Positions 59,213 through 64,000 of a DNA stretch of 64,000 nucleotides are shown here, piece by piece. How positions within the stretch are numbered: the first letter of the stretch is position 1; each line of letters opens with the position of its first letter. The DNA is from a bacterium (GTDB lineage Bacteria; SZUA-79; Acidulodesulfobacterales; Acidulodesulfobacteraceae): the NCBI GenBank assembly GCA_021812245.1, contig JAKAOK010000007.1, positions 1 through 64,000 of the forward strand, read 5' to 3'. The notes under the pieces are model-generated. The model was not told the origin of the DNA, did no database searches, and saw only the letters and a program-made list of their open reading frames with translations. The translations under genes and the position numbers were made by a program.

Positions 59213-59950
59213 ATGATAACTATAGATGCCGCCGGAATGCACTATAAAGAGCTTAACCGATTGATAAGAGAAGGAATCGAAAAAGGTATTAGAAAATTTT
59301 TTCTTGAAAACGTCAACGGACAGTATTATATAGGAGACGGAATTAAAGGAGACGACGTCGTCATTAATATAAACGGTATTCCGGGGAACGATCTTGGAGC
59401 TTTTATGGACGGTCCGACTTTAATTGCAAACAATAACGTGCAGGATAATGTCGGCAATACTATGAACGCCGGTAAAATATTAATAAAGGGAGACGCGGGA
59501 GATGTCGTAGGATACGGAATGAGAGGGGGAAAAATTTACATCCTCGGCAATGCCGGCTATAGAGTAGGAATACATATGAAAGGTTATAATGAACAACTGC
59601 CTATTATTATCATAGGAGGAAAAGTCGGAAGTTTTTTTGCCGAATATATGGCAGGGGGCATAATAGTATTATTAGGGCTTAACGATTCCGATGAATTCGA
59701 CAGCGAGTATTTTGCATCCGGTATGCACGGAGGTACTATATATCTCAGAAAAAAAATAGATTTTTCTAAATATTCGAAAGATGTGGAACTCTATGAGGCG
59801 GACGAAAACGATATGAATTTTTTAAAAAAATATTTAATCGATTATACCGATAGTTTTAATATTTCTTCGGAGGAAATTACTGCCAAGCCTTTCTATAAGA
59901 TAGTGCCTTCAAGTGCAAGGCCTTATGCTCATCTTTATACTTCGGCTTGA
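59213..59950 (+). CDS. Glutamate synthase GXGXG (alpha C-terminal) domain protein
   Basis: Beta-helix repeats: AGKILIKGDAGDVVGYGMRGGKIYILGNAGYRVGIHMKG. Confidence 0.9.
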   Translation: MITIDAAGMHYKELNRLIREGIEKGIRKFFLENVNGQYYIGDGIKGDDVVININGIPGNDLGAFMDGPTLIANNNVQDNVGNTMNAGKILIKGDAGDVVGYGMRGGKIYILGNAGYRVGIHMKGYNEQLPIIIIGGKVGSFFAEYMAGGIIVLLGLNDSDEFDSEYFASGMHGGTIYLRKKIDFSKYSKDVELYEADENDMNFLKKYLIDYTDSFNISSEEITAKPFYKIVPSSARPYAHLYTSA

Positions 59951-59984
59951 TATGCAAATGTAAATAACATAATTAATTAAATTT

Positions 59985-60239
59985 ATGAATGAATTATTTT
60001 CTGGAACTCAAAAAATGGACATTAACAATCTTAGCGCTATAGAAGAAAGAGTTATTCTGATTAAGGAATCGTTCGAAAAATTAAAAATAGAACGGGATAA
60101 ACTTTTAACGGAGGTTAAATATAAAGATGACGAGATTAATAAGCTGAAGGATATAATTGCCCAAAATGAAGCCGAAAACGATTCGGTAATAAAAAAAATA
60201 GACGGCATATTAAATAGCTTAGAAACGATACAGTTATGA
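59985..60239 (+). CDS. Short coiled-coil protein, possibly ZapB-like
   Basis: 84 aa heptad-rich; immediately upstream of and overlapping zapA. Confidence 0.6.
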   Translation: MNELFSGTQKMDINNLSAIEERVILIKESFEKLKIERDKLLTEVKYKDDEINKLKDIIAQNEAENDSVIKKIDGILNSLETIQL

Positions 60240-60514
60240 GCGAATTAGTCGAACTTACGATTTTGAATCATAAGTTTATCTTAAACAGCGATAAAGATAG
60301 AAAATATTTAGAACGGCTTGCTTCATACGTAAACGCCAAAGCGGATGAAGTAGTTAAAGGGACTAAGTCGGTCGATTCTTTTAATGTCGCCGTTTTGACG
60401 GCGCTGAATATAGCCGATGATTTTATGTCGGATAAAATGGAAGTTAATAACGAAAGTAAAAGGGTTTTAGATAAAGTTAACAATATATATAATTATATAT
60501 CGAAATCTTCATAG
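60236..60514 (+). CDS. zapA: Cell division protein ZapA
   Basis: VELTILNHKFILNSDKDRKYLERLASYVNAKADEVVKG; upstream of 6S RNA. Confidence 0.88.
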   Translation: MSELVELTILNHKFILNSDKDRKYLERLASYVNAKADEVVKGTKSVDSFNVAVLTALNIADDFMSDKMEVNNESKRVLDKVNNIYNYISKSS

Positions 60515-60540
60515 ATAATTTTACTTTTTGATTTTATAAA

Positions 60541-60722
60541 AAACCCTGCGGTATTTGATGTTTGTTTTTAAAATTGACCCAACAGTTGGATAGAATGGGA
60601 TTGTCACCGCCGGTTACGGTAAGGAAACTTGGAAACTTTGATTCCTTTTTCAATCGGCATACGGTTACCACCTATTTTTAATAGGTCCAATTTTAGAACA
60701 TCTTCGGTACAAGCGGGGTTTT
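60541..60722 (+). ncRNA. ssrS: 6S RNA
   Basis: Located between zapA and 5-FCL, its classic position; about 180 nt rod: closing stem AAACCCTGC / GCGGGGTTT, GATGT / ACATC, internal TTACGGTAAGG...CGGTTACC elements. Confidence 0.85.
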
Positions 60723-60784
60723 GTATATTGCGGCTTTTCGACCCCCCGCTGTTCTCCTTTCTTTAATTAATTCCTCAAAAAAAC

Positions 60785-61360
60785 ATGATAAAGAAAAGCG
60801 CCGCCAGAGATTTGATGAGAAATAAACGGGATAAATTGGATGAATTTTTTATTAAATCAACCAGTTTAAAGATTGCGGAATTTGCCTTCGATTATATAAC
60901 AGCGAATTCATTTAAAAATATAGCGATTTATATGAGCATAAAAAACGAGGTCAGAATTCAGTATATTATAAATCTGAATAAAGAAAAAAAGTTCGATATA
61001 TTCTTGCCGGTTTGCAAAAGAGAAGATTATATTTGTTTTAATAAATTAGAAGATATGAATTCTATGCAGAAAGATTATTTCGGCATTTCCTGTCCAAAAA
61101 ACGATAATACCGTAGACGAAAGAGAAATAGACGTTTTTTTTGTACCGGGGCTTGCATTCGATACGTCAGGAAATAGAGCGGGCTACGGGAAGGGTTGTTT
61201 CGACAGAATATTAAAAAATTCAGGCAAATCTTTTTTTGTAGGCGTATGTTACGATTTTCAATTAATTTCAGGCGATATTCTGGAAACGGACGGCAACGAT
61301 ATCGGAATGGATTTTATACTTACGGAGAAAGGAATGCGCAGAGTAACTAATTTGCAATGA
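60785..61360 (+). CDS. 5-formyltetrahydrofolate cyclo-ligase
   Basis: FVPGLAFDTSGNRAGYGKGCFDRIL; downstream of 6S RNA. Confidence 0.92.
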   Translation: MIKKSAARDLMRNKRDKLDEFFIKSTSLKIAEFAFDYITANSFKNIAIYMSIKNEVRIQYIINLNKEKKFDIFLPVCKREDYICFNKLEDMNSMQKDYFGISCPKNDNTVDEREIDVFFVPGLAFDTSGNRAGYGKGCFDRILKNSGKSFFVGVCYDFQLISGDILETDGNDIGMDFILTEKGMRRVTNLQ

Positions 61361-61386
61361 TTTGCATTAAATAAGGAGAAATAAGG

Positions 61387-62949
61387 ATGGCAGAATATTT
61401 TTTAACAATTTTAATAATTATTGTTTCCGCAGTATTTTTTACAGCCGGTTTTTTTATCAAGCATATCATCGATAAAAATTCAATAGACAGCGCATCTTCA
61501 GAAATAGATTCAATTAAAAAGGAATCTGAAAAAAAAGCCGAAGAAATTAAAAAAGAATCCGTTTTGGCCGCTAGAGCGGAAGTTATCCGGTATAAAGAGA
61601 CCGCCGATGAAGAAATCAGAATTCAGAAGCAGGAATTGAGTCAGCTTGAAAAAAGATTGTCGATTAAGGAAGATAATCTGGAAAAAAGGATATCCTTAAT
61701 AGAAAAAAAAGAAACGGATTTTATGAGAAGGGAAAGGACGCTGGTTCAATCCGAAAAAACAGCCGTCGAAAAAGAAAAACTTGCGGAAGAAAAACTTAAG
61801 GAAAAAATTATTGAATTAGAAAAGATTTCCGGAATGACCTCGGCGGAAGCTAAAAATACCCTGATAAATTCGATTACCGAAGAAGCCAAGCATGAATCCG
61901 CAAAGGCTATAAAAAGAATAGAAGACGAAACAAGAGAAATTGCGGATAAAAAGGCGAAGGAGATTATAGCCACCGCCATTCAGCGGTATGCAGGGGATTA
62001 CGTCGCGGAAAAATCGATATCTTCCGTTCAACTCCCAAGCGATGAAATGAAAGGCAGAATCATAGGAAGGGAAGGCAGGAATATCAGGGCGCTAGAAGCC
62101 GCTACGGGAGTGGATTTGATAATAGACGAAACTCCCGAAGCGGTTATCCTGTCTTCTTTTAATCCCGTAAAAAGAGAGATTGCAAGACTTTCATTGGAAA
62201 GATTAATAGCCGACGGAAGAATCCATCCTGCAAGAATAGAAGAAATAGTCGGCAAAGTAGAAGAAGAGCTTAGTCAGGCTATGAAAGAGGCAGGCGAGCA
62301 GGCTACTTTCGACGTAGGCATTCACGGTATTCACCCGGAACTTCTTAAGCTGTTGGGAAGGTTAAAATACAGGACAAGTTATTCCCAGAACGTGTATAAC
62401 CATTCCATAGAAGTTGCTTTTCTCTGCGGAATAATGGCGGCGGAACTTAACATTAACGTTAAACAGGCCAAGCGTGCGGGGCTTTTGCACGATATAGGAA
62501 AAGCGGTTGACCATGAGGTTGAAGGATCTCATGCGGTTATAGGCGCCGACCTTGCAAAAAAATTCGGAGAATCTCCTAAGGTAATACATGCCATAGCGGC
62601 GCATCATTTCGACGAGGAACCAAACAGCATTCTTGCCGTTTTGGTTTCCGCCGCAGATGCCTTGAGCGCGGCAAGACCGGGCGCGAGGAAAGAAATGTTT
62701 GAGACCTATGTGAAGCGGCTCGAAGATCTGGAATCTATCGCAAATTCTTTCAGCGGAGTCGCTAAAAGCTACGTCATTCAGGCAGGAAGGGAAATCAGGG
62801 CTATAGTTCAGAGCCAGAAAATAACCGATGAAGATTCCGTTATGCTGTCTAAAGATATAGCAAAAAAGATTGAAACTACTATGCAGTACCCGGGGCAGAT
62901 TAAGGTAACGGTTATAAGGGAAACGAGGGCTACCGAATTTGCAAGATGA
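61387..62949 (+). CDS. rny: Ribonuclease Y
   Basis: N-terminal TM and coiled coil; [52 protein letters not shown]. Confidence 0.97.
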   Translation: MAEYFLTILIIIVSAVFFTAGFFIKHIIDKNSIDSASSEIDSIKKESEKKAEEIKKESVLAARAEVIRYKETADEEIRIQKQELSQLEKRLSIKEDNLEKRISLIEKKETDFMRRERTLVQSEKTAVEKEKLAEEKLKEKIIELEKISGMTSAEAKNTLINSITEEAKHESAKAIKRIEDETREIADKKAKEIIATAIQRYAGDYVAEKSISSVQLPSDEMKGRIIGREGRNIRALEAATGVDLIIDETPEAVILSSFNPVKREIARLSLERLIADGRIHPARIEEIVGKVEEELSQAMKEAGEQATFDVGIHGIHPELLKLLGRLKYRTSYSQNVYNHSIEVAFLCGIMAAELNINVKQAKRAGLLHDIGKAVDHEVEGSHAVIGADLAKKFGESPKVIHAIAAHHFDEEPNSILAVLVSAADALSAARPGARKEMFETYVKRLEDLESIANSFSGVAKSYVIQAGREIRAIVQSQKITDEDSVMLSKDIAKKIETTMQYPGQIKVTVIRETRATEFAR

Positions 62950-63754
62950 CGATATCAATATTCTTTTTATAGGCGATATCATAGGGAAGCCGGGCAGATT
63001 AGCCGTTAAATCGCTTATGGGCAGATTAACCGAAAAATACAAGCCGGAGTTAATTATTGCAAACGGCGAAAATGCCGCCCACGGGATGGGAATAACTCCG
63101 GATATTGCGGGTTTCTTGTTTGGTTTAGGTATAGACGTTATAACTACCGGAAACCACATATGGGATCAAAAAACCATAATTCCTTATATTGATACCCAGC
63201 GCAGGCTTTTGCGTCCGGCAAATTACTCTTCTTTAGTTCCGGGGAAAGGATACGGCGTTTTCGATTCAAAATTAGGCAGGAAGACAGCCGTTATAAATTT
63301 AGAAGGAAGAGTTTTTATGAAGGGGCTTTCCGAGTCGCCTTTTACGGTTGTAAAAGACATAATTAAAGTGGTTTGCGGCGAAGCGGATGCTATAGTTATA
63401 GATTTTCACGCGGAAGCGACATCCGAAAAAGAGGCGTTAGCATTATATTTAGACGGCAGTATTTCCGCCTTTCTGGGTACGCATACACATGTACAGACTA
63501 ACGACGATATGATATTGCCAAAGGGTACCGCTTATATTACCGATGTGGGAATGGTGGGTTCAAAATATTCGGTATTAGGAACCAATAAAGATATCGCTAT
63601 TAAAAGATATTTAACCGGAATGCCGGAAAAATTTATTCCTGAAGAAAACGACATAGTTTTAAATGCAGTTTCTATAACAGTTGACAAAAAAACGAAATTA
63701 AGTAAAAATATTCAAAAAATTCGCATCGATAAAGATCCAGATATAAATTCTTAA
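62939..63754 (+). CDS. YmdB-family metallophosphoesterase (TTG start)
   Basis: [64 protein letters not shown]; follows rny. Confidence 0.94.
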   Translation: MQDDDINILFIGDIIGKPGRLAVKSLMGRLTEKYKPELIIANGENAAHGMGITPDIAGFLFGLGIDVITTGNHIWDQKTIIPYIDTQRRLLRPANYSSLVPGKGYGVFDSKLGRKTAVINLEGRVFMKGLSESPFTVVKDIIKVVCGEADAIVIDFHAEATSEKEALALYLDGSISAFLGTHTHVQTNDDMILPKGTAYITDVGMVGSKYSVLGTNKDIAIKRYLTGMPEKFIPEENDIVLNAVSITVDKKTKLSKNIQKIRIDKDPDINS

Positions 63755-63762
63755 ATTTAAAT

Positions 63763-64000
63763 ATGAACAGCTTGAATAACGTTGGCGCAAAAAAAGAGAT
63801 GGAAGGCAAAATCCGCGGGCAGATAGAAGCTATTAAAAGAGGAAGCGCCGAACTCATAAAAGAAGACGAGCTTTACGAAAAATTATCATATTCCGTATCT
63901 AATAATATACCGCTGAAAATCAAAGCCGGTTTTGACCCCACGTCTCCCGATATACATCTGGGGCATACGGTTTTATTGAATAAACTGCGAACCTTCCAGG
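63763..64000 (+). CDS. tyrS: Tyrosyl-tRNA synthetase, N-terminal part (runs off the window)
   Basis: [32 protein letters not shown]...[29 protein letters not shown] (class I HIGH-like motif). Confidence 0.9.
   Translation, partial: MNSLNNVGAKKEMEGKIRGQIEAIKRGSAELIKEDELYEKLSYSVSNNIPLKIKAGFDPTSPDIHLGHTVLLNKLRTFQ

Noticed and set aside
62362-63159. 265-aa minus-strand ORF opposite rny/ymdB
   Set aside because: Overlaps two confidently identified genes on the other strand; no recognisable motifs.
1-64000. CRISPR arrays, tRNA/rRNA genes, insertion sequences, prophage
   Set aside because: No repeat-spacer pattern, tRNA cloverleaf, rRNA or transposase signature was recognised while reading the window.

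Overview
AT-rich 64 kb chromosomal window from a diderm, probably anaerobic bacterium, deltaproteobacterium-like by gene content (lineage not provable from the window). Most of it is housekeeping: truA, rimP-nusA-infB-rbfA-DHH-truB-rpsO-pnp, xseA, a molybdate/tungstate-type ABC transporter, mltG, ruvX, bioB/bioC/bioF, cbpA/cbpM, queF, murI, truncated metH, recO, selA, mlaEFD, selD, rlmN, cbiC, pgsA, a split archaeal-type glutamate synthase, zapA, 6S RNA, a 5-FCL, rny, ymdB and tyrS (partial). No rRNA, tRNA, CRISPR array or IS element was recognised. The most interesting items are: (1) a compact radical-SAM/SPASM + PqqD RiPP locus at 31.4-32.9 kb with an unlisted 34-aa precursor ORF. Its UGA is followed, at bSECIS-like spacing, by a hairpin with a GUU loop, and readthrough would create a C-x2-U-x2-C tail. 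The same window encodes selA and a selD whose own catalytic residue is an in-frame UGA (Sec). (2) An Hsp70/GrpE-like operon coupled to a membrane-anchored c-type cytochrome and secreted TPR/unknown proteins (20-26.3 kb). (3) MurT/GatD homologues in a diderm. (4) A MetH lacking the reactivation domain together with an ASKHA/RACo-like reactivase lacking its Fe-S domain. (5) An HdrB-HdrC-like fusion next to split glutamate synthase. (6) A TetR operator sitting exactly in a promoter spacer, with a near-leaderless start. All calls are from reading the sequence; no searches were run.
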